64,000 nucleotides of DNA from Aldrovandia affinis. Its lineage: Eukaryota; Chordata; Actinopteri; Notacanthiformes; Halosauridae. Each line of letters opens with the position of its first letter. The first letter of the stretch is position 1. Positions 44,509-56,700 of this stretch are shown in pieces. A program made the position numbers and the translations under genes. The stretch spans positions 1 through 64,000 of the forward strand of contig JAINUG010000489.1 in NCBI GenBank assembly GCA_029706075.1, in the 5' to 3' direction. The notes under the pieces are model-generated. The model was not told where the DNA came from, did not search any database, and worked only from the letters and a program-made list of their open reading frames with translations.

Positions 44509-44984
44509 GTAGCTGGCGAAGTTAGCTAGCTTACTAACACGTGTTACTAGCTGGCTAACGTCACCTAGTTTGGTTTTAAATGTAGTAGTAGTGGTGGTAG
44601 TAGTTGTACAGTTTGTTGCTAGTAAGCTAACTAGAGATATAACGTTCCAACGCTGTTTTTTGCAAACACTAGTTAATCATGTGTCAGCGTTATAAGCAGC
44701 AGTTTCTTGGCGGTTGCACTATAATATGGAAATAATTTCCAGAAAATGGTTGTTATTGATTAGAAAGCCAATTATACAGCATTAAGATGAAATATAAATA
44801 CTGCATTCCTGCGGTATTTATTTGTATACATTCGTGACTTATTTGATTGTATTTTGTGTCGCTGGAGCCTTGGATTGATTTAATTATAATTATTCTTTGT
44901 CCACAGCTGGGGAAAATTCGGATAGAAGAATTTATACCAATTTTACAGCTCCCGACGTGAAGGACTACAAACCCATTTTCAATT

Positions 44985-46693
44985 ATGTCACAGGCCACCA
45001 AACGCAAGCACGTGGTAAAGGAGGTGTTGGGTGATTTTGTCACCCCCACTGAAAGTCAGCAGATTGTTCGGGTGGGTCTGCCCTCCACATCTGTGCATTT
45101 AGCTTTTACCTAAAAATAAGTAAAGCAAAGCAGGCATCAGTATAGTATAGAATCCATGTGTGGAACCCTCTTTGATATCTTATTTCTCTCACATGATTCA
45201 GGTTTTAGGCAGCCCTGGGAATAACCTCCATGAGGCAGTGACTGCACAGGGTGAGCGCTTCCTGATCAGCATGCCCACCAAGTTCCGTAAGAACATCTGG
45301 ATCAAGAGAGGTAACTGCGTCCTTCAGAGCTGGGGGGGTTATTTCCACAAATTCTGTATTAGTTGCCGCCTCTGGATAAATTCCCTAAGTTTAGTATCTT
45401 CATTTTCATTCCTGTCTCTTCAAATAAATGTGAACACAATTGCACCAAACTCCCAGGCAAGAAGTATAAACAATGTAAAAGAGCTGTTCAATTTGTTGTT
45501 CAAAAATTAGCCTTTTCTAATGTCTAATGTTGCTTTCATCTTTTCTTCCCTCCTTAACATAATCGTTGAGAATATGTCATGAATTGTCCAAATCTTACAT
45601 AACCTTCTTGCTGCAAAGACAGGAAATTGCTCTGTAAGTTGCCTTGGTATTTAAAAATGTGCAAAATGAATTAATCACTGATGTTCTCCATTAGGTGATT
45701 TTGTTATCGTGGACCCCATCGAAGAAGGAGAGAAGGTGAAGGGAGAGATCAGCTTCATACTCTACAAGGACCATATCCGGAATCTGCAGACAACAGGAGC
45801 CTGGTAAAAGCAATACTTTTTTATTCTGACACGGTCTGTTTTTATTGACTGCATTCAGAGTGGGAGCATTTAGATTATATTACTGACAAAGAAGACACAT
45901 TTTCTTCTGGGCCAGCTTGCTGATCCTATTTTTCTCATGACCCATCTATTGAGTTTTTATTTACCTAAACCTCTCACATTAAGGACAGTAGACACATCCA
46001 ACATGGGATTCGTACTCACAAACTCCATGTACAGTTTCCAACTGACAACTCCACAGTAGTTTGAACTCTTGCTTGTTTGGTCAGCTTCAATAATAATGGG
46101 CTGGATATTGTATGTATAGGGGGGCTCTTACTGTGTAGTGAGGTACAAATGCTGCTTACACGTTGAGAGAACATCAAGTTGAACAGGGTCTCCACTTCCT
46201 GTGAAGGAAGCATTATCAGGCCCTTGCTGAAGAACTGACTGTTTTTGTATAGCTGAGAAAAAATAATTGTACTGGACAGTGTAGCTTAATGTCATGCTGC
46301 GTCATTAATGTGCGTCTTATTTGAAAACCGGCTGTAAGTTTTTAATTATTTAAAAAAAAATAATACTGGTGCTTTTCCTCGTTTACTTTGTTGGTATGAA
46401 AATGCCAGGGTAAAATTCCCTTCTCAGTGGCTATAATCCCTGTGACCTTCACTCAATGTCTCAGGCCAGAAGCATTCTCAGAGGACTCTGCACTGGAGGA
46501 AAGGAGAGCAGGCCAGCAGCAGGAAGAGAGAGCTGAAGAGGGTGAAGGGCTGACCGATTCAGAAGATGATGACAGCGACCTTTTCGTCAACACAAACCGC
46601 ATCAACTACCACTACAGCGAGAGTGAAGAAGAAACCGATGAGGATGAGGATGAGGAAGAAAGTGGGGAGAACATTATGGGAGGGAAGGCCTAG
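44985..46693 (+). CDS. eif1ad: Eukaryotic translation initiation factor 1A domain protein
   Basis: Nuclear protein with an S1-like OB fold related to eIF1A. Four coding exons: 44985-45071, 45202-45310, 45695-45803, 46465-46693, all GT-AG, adding to 177 codons plus stop. Product begins [18 protein letters not shown]. The OB fold spans about residues 18-95: [48 protein letters not shown]. The tail after about residue 105 is very acidic ([26 protein letters not shown]), as in human EIF1AD (165 residues). The ATG is the first in the exon and is preceded by a splice acceptor at 44906. All phases agree. It diverges from banf1. Confidence 0.96.
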
Positions 46694-46989
46694 GGACTGA
46701 GCCTCTTCCCTCAAGATAATAATATGTCAATATTGTGTTTGATATAAAAAAAAAAAAAAAAAAGTAATTCAGTCAGGAAATCAAGAATTCTGTTGTTTGA
46801 TCAGGAGAAAGACATGAGCAAATGCATGCATGAGCTGAACAGCACCGCTGCCCAGATGTCAATATTAAGTGATCTCACAAACAAAAGAATACAATTCTCT
46901 ATAAATGGAAAAACAAGTCACTGACATACAAAATGTTTTCATTTGAACCTTACATTTAGTTGCATGGAAAAGGAAGTACAAACATTGTT

Positions 46990-49135
46990 AAATATCCTCC
47001 ACAACCTCTATGGAATGGTGTACATTTACATTCCTGTATATATGACATTGATGTAAAAGGTTTTACTTTTCATGTTCTTGTCTGTAACAGACAGTGCAGA
47101 TGGTTTGATTAATAAATCATTTAAAGTACTGGTGTTAATGGGATCAGTTTCAGTAGCATTTTAATCATTAAGTCCAGCAAGAAAAAGGATATAACTTGTG
47201 TCCCCTGCATAAAGGAAGGGGATTGGTCTGCTATTTCAGGGGTTCTCAATCCTAGCCCTGGGGGACCCCCTGTGTGTGCTGGTTTTTGTTACAGCCAATC
47301 TCTTGACCAATTAAGGTTGTTGACAACGTGCGTAAGTTCACTACAGGTTTGGCTCATTGCCATTTGCTTTGTCTTTGAGTTCTGTATTTCAACAAATGGT
47401 TTAGTTTCGGTGACCGGGTGCCCACACTTTCAGCAATTAGGACCACACCGATTTTACCGGTCAGTCTATAATTTAATCAACTCTTAATTAAATCCAATTC
47501 TTTGTAAAGGAATAATTTGCCGTATAGCACATTACGGCAAATTAACCATAGTTGATCCCAAGTCCTGGGATGTGAATATAGGGCACTTGTTCTTCATGGA
47601 ATCCATAGCTATGTCTGCAACAGTGTGGCCTTAAGAAGGTAAAACACCCTTCAATAGATATAAAAAATGTCTAATTTAGAACTATTAACAGCTTGTTACA
47701 ATTATGGGGTCCCCCAGGAGCAGGATTGAGTACCACTGCTCTATTTGCTCTGTGCTGTACTACTGTTAATGCAAATCACTTTGCAAATCATTAATGCAAA
47801 TGAAATATTAGGGCCCCGCCTGACCATTGCTGCAGAGAATCCAGAGCTCATAACGGGCTCCTCATCCAGGATGGTGCTGGAGGCAGTGGAAATCCATTTG
47901 GGTTGTGGAGAGCATGAGGAGAGAGGAGGCGCAGAGTGGGAGATGCAAAGGTGAAGGAGGCCCGGCTAGCATTGAGAAAGTGAGACAGGACAGCTGCAGT
48001 GACTTAAACCTTTACCCCTTAATTTTGTCTCCCCTCATTTAAGTCATTTAATTTGTATGAACTCAATTAAACAACCTTATGCACACTTTGTATTCATTGA
48101 TTCTGACTGGGTTCTATAATTGCTTGTTTAAGTAAATGGACGGTGATCTTGTGTAGGCAAATTGAGTTTCACAAGCTCTGCCAGTGAAGTCAAGCTAATA
48201 AAAAAAAAAACTACAGGCTCATGCAGAAAAAGCAATTTTATAAAGTAGATCATGTTCCAGTTGTGCCATAATGAAGAGTGAAAAGTGTCTTGGGGTGAAG
48301 TAGCCATGTGTTATAGAGCTGCAGGAAGCTGTGTGCACTGAGCAGTGTGTGTAAGTATACACCAGGTGCATTCCGTATCAGCTGCAGTGGGTATATGCTA
48401 GCGGCATCATCATTTCTGTTGTATCACCACAGTTCATTCATGCTTTGTGTGTACAAGTGAACATGTACTACTGTCCAATAATGATTAAAAATCACAGAAA
48501 ATATGACCAAAGCTGTAGTTCCTGGTTGGCTTATAATGCTCATCTGATAGAAATGTACAACAGCAACAGCAACATGGGGGCATGGACATGGATGGGTCAA
48601 TTAGCTATAGTTTCCACTATTTACAGTATGTCCTAGGTCTAGGATATCTAGGTAGTATTTAGATAGATATTTAGCTAGCTGTCTACCCAACCACCACGAC
48701 TAGCAGATATAAAGATATAGCTATATATAAATATTTGAACATCTTGGATTTGAACCTTTGTATTTTTAGCACAACCTTAATATTCTTGGCTCATCAACAT
48801 GCATTGAAGAGATTTAACAGAATGAACCTGTAAAACAAGATATTTACTTTTGAGGGAAAGTATGATTGATTTTTTTTTTTTTCTGGGGGTTTTTCAACTC
48901 TGGTGAGGATTATCATCAAATAAAACTCGAGAATAATGACACAACAGTTTTAAATTTCACAGATAGGTCACAGTTTAATCAACATAAGATATTTTAACAT
49001 GGGACTGGCAAGTACGATGCAAATGCATGAGCTGGTAAGAAATAAAACATTTTTACATTTAAATTCACAATATAATAACTGTCTATATTTTTCATTCAAA
49101 AGATATTAAGGTAAAATAAATAAAGTTACACACAC
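46990..49135 (+). repeat. 2.1 kb duplicate, left copy, ending at the gap
   Basis: Matches 49236-51381 in the same orientation across its whole length. It ends exactly where the N run begins. The differences are mostly one-base homopolymer indels. It contains the end of the eif1ad 3' region; otherwise no gene is seen. Confidence 0.95.
47111..47116 (+). terminator. eif1ad: Likely eif1ad polyadenylation signal
   Basis: AATAAA about 420 bp after the stop codon. It lies inside the 2.1 kb sequence that is duplicated across the gap and so recurs near 49357. Confidence 0.45.
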
Positions 49136-49235
49136 NNNNNNNNNNNNNNNNNNNNNNNNNNNNNNNNNNNNNNNNNNNNNNNNNNNNNNNNNNNNNNNNN
49201 NNNNNNNNNNNNNNNNNNNNNNNNNNNNNNNNNNN
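49136..49235. other. Assembly gap of 100 N
   Basis: Exactly 100 N, the usual placeholder for a gap of unknown size. Confidence 0.99.
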
Positions 49236-51381
49236 AAATATCCTCCACAACCTCTATAGAATGGTGTACATTTACATTCCTGTATATATGACATTGATGT
49301 AAAAGGTTTTACTTTTCATGTTCTTGTCTGTAACAGACAGTGCAGATGGTTTGATTAATAAATCATTTAAAGTACTGGTGTTAATGGGATCAGTTTCAGT
49401 AGCATTTTAATCATTAAGTCCAGCAAGAAAAAGGATATAACTTGTGTCCCCTGCATAAAGGAAGGGGATTGGTCTGCTATTTCAGGGGTTCTCAATCCTA
49501 GCCCTGGGGGACCCCTGTGTGTGCTGGTTTTTGTTACAGCCAATCTCTTGACCAATTAAGGTTGTTGACAACGTGCGTAAGTTCACTACAGGTTTGGCTC
49601 ATTGCCATTTGCTTTGTCTTTGAGTTCTGTATTTCAACAAATGGTTTAGTTTCGGTGACCGGTGCCCACACTTTCAGCAATTAGGACCACACCGATTTTA
49701 CCGGTCAGTCTATAATTTAATCAACTCTTAATTAAATCCAATTCTTTGTAAAGGAATAATTTGCCGTATAGCACATTACGGCAAATTAACCATAGTTGAT
49801 CCCAAGTCCTGGGATGTGAATATAGGGCACTTGTTCTTCATGGAATCCATAGCTATGTCTGCAACAGTGTGGCCTTAAGAAGGTAAAACACCCTTCAATA
49901 GATATAAAAATGTCTAATTTAGAACTATTAACAGCTTGTTACAATTATGGGGTCCCCCAGGAGCAGGATTGAGTACCACTGCTCTATTTGCTCTGTGCTG
50001 TACTACTGTTAATGCAAATCACTTTGCAAATCATTAATGCAAATGAAATATTAGGGCCCCGCCTGACCATTGCTGCAGAGAATCCAGAGCTCATAACGGG
50101 CTCCTCATCCAGGATGGTGCTGGAGGCAGTGGAAATCCATTTGGGTTGTGGAGAGCATGAGGAGAGAGGAGGCGCAGAGTGGGAGATGCAAAGGTGAAGG
50201 AGGCCCGGCTAGCATTGAGAAAGTGAGACAGGACAGCTGCAGTGACTTAACAAACCTTTACCCCTTAATTTTGTCTCCCTCATTTAAGTCATTTAATTTG
50301 TATGAACTCAATTAAACAACCTTATGCACACTTTGTATTCATTGATTCTGACTGGGTTCTATAATTGCTTGTTTAAGTAAATGGACGGTGATCTTGTGTA
50401 GGCAAATTGAGTTTCACAAGCTCTGCCAGTGAAGTCAAGCTAATAAAAAAAAAAAACTACAGGCTCATGCAGAAAAAGCAATTTTATAAAGTAGATCATG
50501 TTCCAGTTGTGCCATAATGAAGAGTGAAAAGTGTCTTGGGGTGAAGTAGCCATGTGTTATAGAGCTGCAGGAAGCTGTGTGCACTGAGCAGTGTGTGTAA
50601 GTATACACCAGGTGCATTCCGTATCAGCTGCAGTGGGTATATGCTAGCGGCATCATCATTTCTGTTGTATCACCACAGTTCATTCATGCTTTGTGTGTAC
50701 AAGTGAACATGTACTACTGTCCAATAATGATTAAAAATCACAGAAAATATGACCAAAGCTGTAGTTCCTGGTTGGCTTATAATGCTCATCTGATAGAAAT
50801 GTACAACAGCAACAGCAACATGGGGGCATGGCCACATGGATGGGTCAATTAGCTATAGTTTCCACTATTTACAGTATGTCCTAGGTCTAGGATATCTAGG
50901 TAGTATTTAGATAGATATTTAGCTAGCTGTCTACCCAACCACCACGACTAGCAGATATAAAGATATAGCTATATATAAATATTTGAACATCTTGGATTTG
51001 AACCTTTGTATTTTTAGCACAACCTTAATATTCTTGGCTCATCAACATGCATTGAAGAGATTTAACAGAATGAACCTGTAAAACAAGATATTTACTTTTG
51101 AGGGAAAGTATGATTTTGTTTTTTTCTGGGGGGTTTTTCAACTCTGGTGAGGATTATCATCAAATAAAACTCGAGAATAATGACACAACAGTTTTAAATT
51201 TCACAGATAGGTCACAGTTTAATCAACATAAGATATTTTAACATGGGACTGGCAAGTACGATGCAAATGCATGAGCTGGTAAGAAATAAAACATTTTTAC
51301 ATTTAAATTCACAATATAATAACTGTCTATATTTTTTCATTCAAAAAGATATTAAGGTAAAATAAATAAAGTTACACACAC
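49236..51381 (+). repeat. 2.1 kb duplicate, right copy, starting at the gap
   Basis: Begins at the first base after the N run with the same bases (aaatatcctccacaacc) that open the left copy. It ends at the base where the left copy meets the gap (gttacacacac). Probably the same locus assembled twice. Confidence 0.95.
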
Positions 51382-51631
51382 TCCTGCCAAAACTCTTTTG
51401 CCACATATTTTTTGTAATTCTTGACAATTAAAGGCAAATTGGAGTGCAGGAGAATATGTGAGGTTTCCGCGTCTCAGTAATACTGGGTGTGTGTCCTCCA
51501 TCCCTTTAGCTTCAGAAATATTTCAACCCCCCCCTCTTTTTTATTGTTACATTTTGCTTCAGATATTTTCAGTTTTTCTCTCAATTTGGTGGCCAATTGT
51601 ACCCCCTACTGATTTAACTATCCCCCATAAG
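51382..51631. other. Intergenic, nothing recognised
   Basis: Unique sequence continuing the right copy of the duplicate; no frame or repeat I can support. Confidence 0.5.
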
Positions 51632-51945
51632 TCTGCCACCTGCAGCTACGGGACCAGCCACTACCGTGGGATCAGCAGTGGTAGGGATGGCGAATCGCCT
51701 CCTTGAGATGGAACCAAGCACCAACTGTGATTCCAATACATCCAGAGACACTTTCTGCGCATGCAGCAAGCTCATGCCAGCTTCCCTCCCCCTGGGGTGC
51801 ACAGCCAACCACCCCCGAATGGGACTCCTGGCCAGAGCTGGGCTGGCGCAGCCAGGGAATCGAACTCTGGCCACAGTGGGCAACCTGCACTCGGGGCAAG
51901 TGCCTTTACCGCAAGTGCCATTACTCTCTCTGTAACCCAAAGCTG
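51632..51945 (-). mobile_element. tRNA-headed SINE, most complete copy of the core family
   Basis: The minus strand starts with a tRNA-like head: ggcacttgcggtaaaggc in the A-box position, and a B box agttcgattccctgg. The core follows: cagctctggccaggagtccc, then ggtggttggctgtgcacccc, then agggggagggaagc. It aligns with the 5' part of the SINE copy at 56206-56502, linking that copy and those in the array to a tRNA origin. Confidence 0.75.
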
Positions 51946-52062
51946 TATGGTATGATATTATGATATATCAAATTATTTAAAATATGGTATATTGTACAAA
52001 TAATCCAGCTCATTAAACATATTTGCATATGACCCAGAGTGTAATGACCCTGGTGTACAGAA

Positions 52063-52756
52063 CACACCTCCCCCTCAATAACTCACACCCTGATAGAATC
52101 TGGCTCCCAATTTATTTTGTTGATGTTCCAATATTGAAGAGTGGGCATGATGCATGCACCATAAGAATTACCCGTACCTGTATTTGACAACTGTTAGCAA
52201 AAGAAAACTTCCCATCTTGCACGCTCAAAAACTAAAACAGTACAAAATGTGGTTGTACTGGTTGTGCAAATATGGTTGTGCAAATAAGTTTAAATGTTTT
52301 TGGTTTTTTACCCTATATATGGTGACCTTGAGTGTTCAGAAAGGTGCCTATTAAATAAAATGTACTGTTATTATTAAGTTGAAATGACAAAAAGAAAGAA
52401 TGTATATTTATCCACTTCAGAGAAACTGAAAGCTGTGTGTAGTGGCACCACTGGCCAGATTGAATTAGAAGCTAGCAAGGGATGGTTCTCACAGGGTATC
52501 ATAAAATACACAGCATCAGTGAACTTCGAAAGGGGAGCAGTGGTTGGCCGAGGAACAGGCAGATTCTGACAACCCAGCTCAACTTAAATTGTTCATAGCA
52601 CTGTCAAATCATATTAAAACCTGTGTTTTACTGTACACAAGTAGATAGCGTTGTTCTTGTTTCATTATACCGCTCCCTCAGGAACTCACTCTCCTCGAAA
52701 ACTCACAGATTTTCGATGGACCCAGACATGTGCAAATTATTGAGGGGGATGTGCAC
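52063..52756. mobile_element. Possible non-autonomous DNA element with inverted ends
   Basis: Left end cacctccccctcaataactc; right end, read on the other strand, cacatccccctcaataattt. About 20 bp of terminal inverted repeat surrounds roughly 0.7 kb without a transposase. No clear target duplication. Confidence 0.45.
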
Positions 52757-54606
52757 CTGAGCACTAGGCTAGTATTTCCACTAACCCCCCACCCCCCGAA
52801 AAAATTATTCATTCTGTATTAAGAAATGAGTGAAACTGTAATAATTAACTCTGATATGGTGACACCCCATATATACAACGTATCCAGTATTTGATTAAAT
52901 GTATTATATTTACTGAATTCATTGTCATTGACCACTAATGCAAGATGGCACAGTTGGTCTTGGTACTTTGGACATGCTACATACCTTCTTCATACCAAGG
53001 TATTTTCAGTTGACAAGTATCAAGTAAATCACCCTAGTAATCAATGTTATGTCAAAAAGATGAAAACATTGCATCAGGTCTGGAAAATACGCTTGCTTTG
53101 GGGATAGGTATTTTATAAATATCACGGACAAACAACAAAAATCACTATTCTAAGAATAAAATTACTCCAAAATACTTAATACACAAGAAGGAGCAATAAT
53201 AAACAACACGAGTAGAATAAACCATAAGACACAATTGTTTTCAAGCAGTTCTAGGCTCTGTCTTCAGGTGCAACAGCTTGTGACAAGTGGACAATATTAA
53301 ACAAAATCAAAATCCACAGCTCAAATACCTTGGCCTGTTGAATATCTGCCTTCATTACCTAATGAGTTCGTTATCTCATGAGTTTCTCACTTAAAATCGA
53401 ACCGCAGCATCCCTTTAATTGTGCATTTCTTTTGTGAACAACTTTTTATACTCCATTCCCTTCTTCCCCCAGATTTGGGTTCCCAACCCAAGCTGCATGC
53501 CTGTTGTCCTGTTCCTCACCGCAACGTCCTCTGTCAATTTTGGGGGCTGCACACTGGCATGTGCATTCCCCAGAATGCCTGCAGCTAGCTGCTGCTTCTT
53601 TTCAGTCTGCACTACCGAGCTGTGCATTTACAGCAGCGAAGGCCCGCTCAAACGGAGGCTGAGTAACTGGAGGAGTTGACGTCGAGGCAAGGAAATCTTC
53701 CCTCCCTGGGGAACTTTGTGGTCAATTTTGTGTCGCCGGGCAGGACTCCTGACCACGTCAACACTGAATGGTCAGGATCCAATCTGCATTTGCCTCAGTT
53801 GGAGGGGAGCCTCCTATAGTACCTCTTTGTAACAAAGCTCTGTAAAAAAATATCTTGTATAGACGCCCTGCTCCTTGCAAATTTAAAGGCAAATGAGGCA
53901 TATCAATCATAAGCCTTAGACTATGGTAAATTGTCATACAAATACCATCAGGGAAATGGTCCCAAGGTTACGTTTGCCAGGCCAGTTTTAGGAGGGTGTA
54001 AGCTACATTTTAAAAAATGGGGTTCAGTCACAGAAAAACACTCCAGGCATGTCACAAGTCAACTTACAGGTAATGTGAGTAATTAGAAAAAGAAAATAAA
54101 CTTACAGGGAATGTCTCAGAATGGTTATCAGTTGCTCAAGAAAAACATACAGGATATCTGTCAATAACAGTTTAAGAATGCTTTGAATGTAAATACTGAA
54201 ATGCCAAATTCATTGAACACTGCTTTCCCAATAACATGAACGTGAATATGAATATCCACAATTCAAATCATTTTTTAACTGGAATGACAGAACTGAATAA
54301 CCATTCCCACAATGTTCCTTGTGACTTTAAAATAATGTTCAAGGGCCATGGACAATTTCACACATTGGGAACCTGGGAAAGTTCTGGTAACCAAAACTTG
54401 TTAGCTGGCATAGTGCAGATTTTATTTGAGGCACATGAAGCACTCTGGGGGCTTAGTCTCCCAGGCAAATAGCTTGCTTATCAAATCCTAAAACTGGGTC
54501 TGCATGTCTGTTAGGGCCTGAGGCTATTTCTGTGTGCAGTGTGTCTACACGTGAATAGGTGTCTTTGCTGCTGTTTTTTTTTTTTTGCGGTTCTATGTCT
54601 CTGTCT
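52757..54606. other. Intergenic and 3' flank of the GT31 gene
   Basis: No gene recognised. A 70-codon minus-strand frame at 53627-53415 and the plus-strand frame across it have no motif I know. The last few hundred bases should include the 3' UTR of the glycosyltransferase. Confidence 0.45.
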
Positions 54607-55971
54607 TTAATGGCTGTTTCGTGTCTGCGTTAATTTAGCTGTAATGGCAACCTGACCGAAACCCTCGGTTTTGTTGACGCAGTCTGGCCGTGGCACCTTC
54701 AGGTCCTCCCACAGCGTAAGTATTTCCTTGGGGCTCCTCTTGTGAATGAGCAGGATGGAGTGGTAGGCACAAGGCTTCTTTCCCTCTTTCTTGGGAAAGT
54801 CAAAGGTCAGGAAGCCGCGGTGGTGAACGGGGGGGACGGCCAGCCGTTGGAGACACATTCCCAGGTAGACGTCGTCGATGGGGAACAGGTGCACTCTCTG
54901 GGAGACCTCTTTCAGACGCAAGGCCAGGGCCCCTGAGTATACGACGCCTCCCCCACCTGCATACGGGGGATACAGGCCCTTGTAGAAGCTCTCAGGGATG
55001 AAGTATTTGTTGGAGGTCTGGCGAAGCGGGACAGCATTTTTGATCACATCTCCGACAAAGAAATCCCTCATTTCCCTCCTCGAACCCAACCTAGACTCTT
55101 GCTCCTCCCGGAGCAGGGCATCGAGGAGAGCGGGAGTTCGCACAAAGACGTCGTCATCGCCTTTGAAGACAAAGCGTGCGTCGGGACAGCGGTGCGAGAG
55201 CCAGTGCCAGAACAGCACGTCCTTCAGCGTCAGGTTGAAAAACGTGTCCTTGAAGTCCCACTGAAGGATGTCGCGGTAGCGCCCCTTCTCCAGCTCCAGA
55301 AGATCTGCCATGTCTGCGTAGTGTCCCACGGAGGAGTCCTGCTTGCCAAGAAGGAAGACCCGCCGCACTATTCCCCCTTTCCCCTCCAGCCCTTTCACCC
55401 ATCCGCCCCGCCCCCACGTCTGCCTGATCGCCTGCCTGTTCTCGAAGTTCCCCTCCTGGGATTTTATGGCCATCAGTAACAGAGGCGCCTCCTGGCCCTC
55501 ACTGTGACACATCGCAGGCTGGTCCAACAGCAGCGGGTAGTCCCTCCTGTGCATGTTGAGAACAAACTCCCGTATTTGCTCGGGCAAAGTTTTAACATTT
55601 GGGACACACAATGTCAAGGCCCTGTCTCGGCTACAGTTAGTGCCTGCCAGGTAGCGGGACGCACTTCCCTCATCATCTGGGCTCTGAACCTGGGTCCCTC
55701 TCAGGATGGGGTTGTGGCTGCGGTCCTGCACGAGCTGAAGCCGGTTCCACAGGGCACCACCATCTGGCCGGAGGTTCCAGAAGGGTCTGAGCGGGTGGGG
55801 TGCCAGTGCCGCTGAATTGGACACCCCGCGGGCAATGAAGCGCTTGGGAAGACGGATAGGGGACTGCGACATGGTCATGCAAACGGACACCACGATGTAG
55901 ATGAAGAGATTCCCCACCAGCACACAGGGCAGGCATACGCAGAGCAAGGTCCGGCGTCTGCATCGAGCCAT
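54607..55971 (-). CDS. b3gnt2l: Beta-1,3-N-acetylglucosaminyltransferase 2-like (GT31)
   Basis: Golgi type II membrane enzyme predicted to add GlcNAc in beta-1,3 linkage to galactose, extending poly-N-acetyllactosamine chains. Single coding exon of 454 codons. Short cytosolic N-terminus MARCRRRTLL, membrane anchor at about residues 9-31, stem, then the GT31 domain from about 162: LLLMAIKSQEGNFENRQAIR, then TWG at 185-187, the metal-binding DDD at 272-274 (VFKGDDDVFV), PPYAGGGGVVYSG and PIDDVYLGMC. N-glycosylation sequons at NCS (112), NLT (246) and NKT (433). It follows B3GNT2 (397 residues in human) closely through the catalytic part but is longer in the stem and C-terminal tail. A TTTTTCTCAG acceptor lies just before the ATG, so an upstream non-coding exon is likely. 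Assignment to the b3gnt2l paralogue rather than b3gnt2a/b is tentative. Confidence 0.9.
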   Translation of the reverse strand: MARCRRRTLLCVCLPCVLVGNLFIYIVVSVCMTMSQSPIRLPKRFIARGVSNSAALAPHPLRPFWNLRPDGGALWNRLQLVQDRSHNPILRGTQVQSPDDEGSASRYLAGTNCSRDRALTLCVPNVKTLPEQIREFVLNMHRRDYPLLLDQPAMCHSEGQEAPLLLMAIKSQEGNFENRQAIRQTWGRGGWVKGLEGKGGIVRRVFLLGKQDSSVGHYADMADLLELEKGRYRDILQWDFKDTFFNLTLKDVLFWHWLSHRCPDARFVFKGDDDVFVRTPALLDALLREEQESRLGSRREMRDFFVGDVIKNAVPLRQTSNKYFIPESFYKGLYPPYAGGGGVVYSGALALRLKEVSQRVHLFPIDDVYLGMCLQRLAVPPVHHRGFLTFDFPKKEGKKPCAYHSILLIHKRSPKEILTLWEDLKVPRPDCVNKTEGFGQVAITAKLTQTRNSH

Positions 55972-56084
55972 AGGCTGAGAAAAAGAGGAGGGGGGGGGAT
56001 CATGAATAAGGGAGAGGGAAGAAAAGGGAGAATAGATGATATTGCTTGATAAATTCGTACAACCATCCTCACCATACAGTTCAA

Positions 56085-56700
56085 TTCAGTTCAACTTTAT
56101 TTCACCAGGATAGTCCACTCAGTAATAATACTGTTTTTCAGGGAGTCCTGGGTACATTTACTAAAACAACAAAAAATAAAAACAATTAAAGACATATCAA
56201 TAGCACAAGAGTCGGCTCTGGCCGGGAGTGCCATCGGGGCGGCAATTGGCTGTCCGCCCCAGGGATGGGGGATGGAAGCCAACACACACAGTTCGCTGCG
56301 CACAGGAGTGGTTCTGGGGTACCGGAATTACAGTCGACGAGTGCTGTCTCGGAGAAGGCAGCGCTTTGCCCTTGTCACTGCCGGTCACAGGACTACGGCA
56401 GCGAACTATGAGGGAAGGGGATTGAACTAAGCACAGTGGGTAATTGACTACCAAATTGGGAGAAAAAACGGGCTAAAATCAGAAAAATAAAATACATTTT
56501 AAAAAGACATATCAATAGCATGACATTCTATTCATCCAATCCTGTGTGCTAAAGTCCATCTTTGTGTTTATATTTGAAAGCCTGCAGATTTGTTTGTTCC
56601 CTGGTAGATATGTCTAGCTGATCCCAAAAAGTGGCTCCATAGTACTGTAGTCTGCCTTTAAATGCAGCAATTCTGTCCATAGGGATTTTCAGGAGATGTT
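56085..56700. repeat. Dispersed repeat interrupted by a SINE
   Basis: Sequence such as ttcaactttatttcaccagg at the left resembles fish LINE 3' regions. It is split by the SINE at 56206-56502 and continues to about 56700. The family is not identified. Confidence 0.4.
56206..56502 (+). mobile_element. SINE insertion (297 bp) with perfect 18-bp target duplication
   Basis: aaagacatatcaatagca occurs at 56188-56205 and again at 56503-56520. The insert runs from caagagtcggctctggccgg to an A-rich 3' end (aaaaataaaatacattttaa), the pattern of target-primed reverse transcription. The core matches the copies in the tandem array and at 51632-51945. The tRNA head is missing, so this copy is 5' truncated. 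Confidence 0.88.

Noticed and set aside
47745..47954. 69-codon frame found identically at 49988-50197
   Set aside because: Its apparent conservation only reflects the 2.1 kb sequence being present twice around the gap; no motif or splice context supports it.
55099..55479. 126-codon plus-strand frame
   Set aside because: It is the antisense of the GT31 catalytic domain in GC-rich coding sequence.
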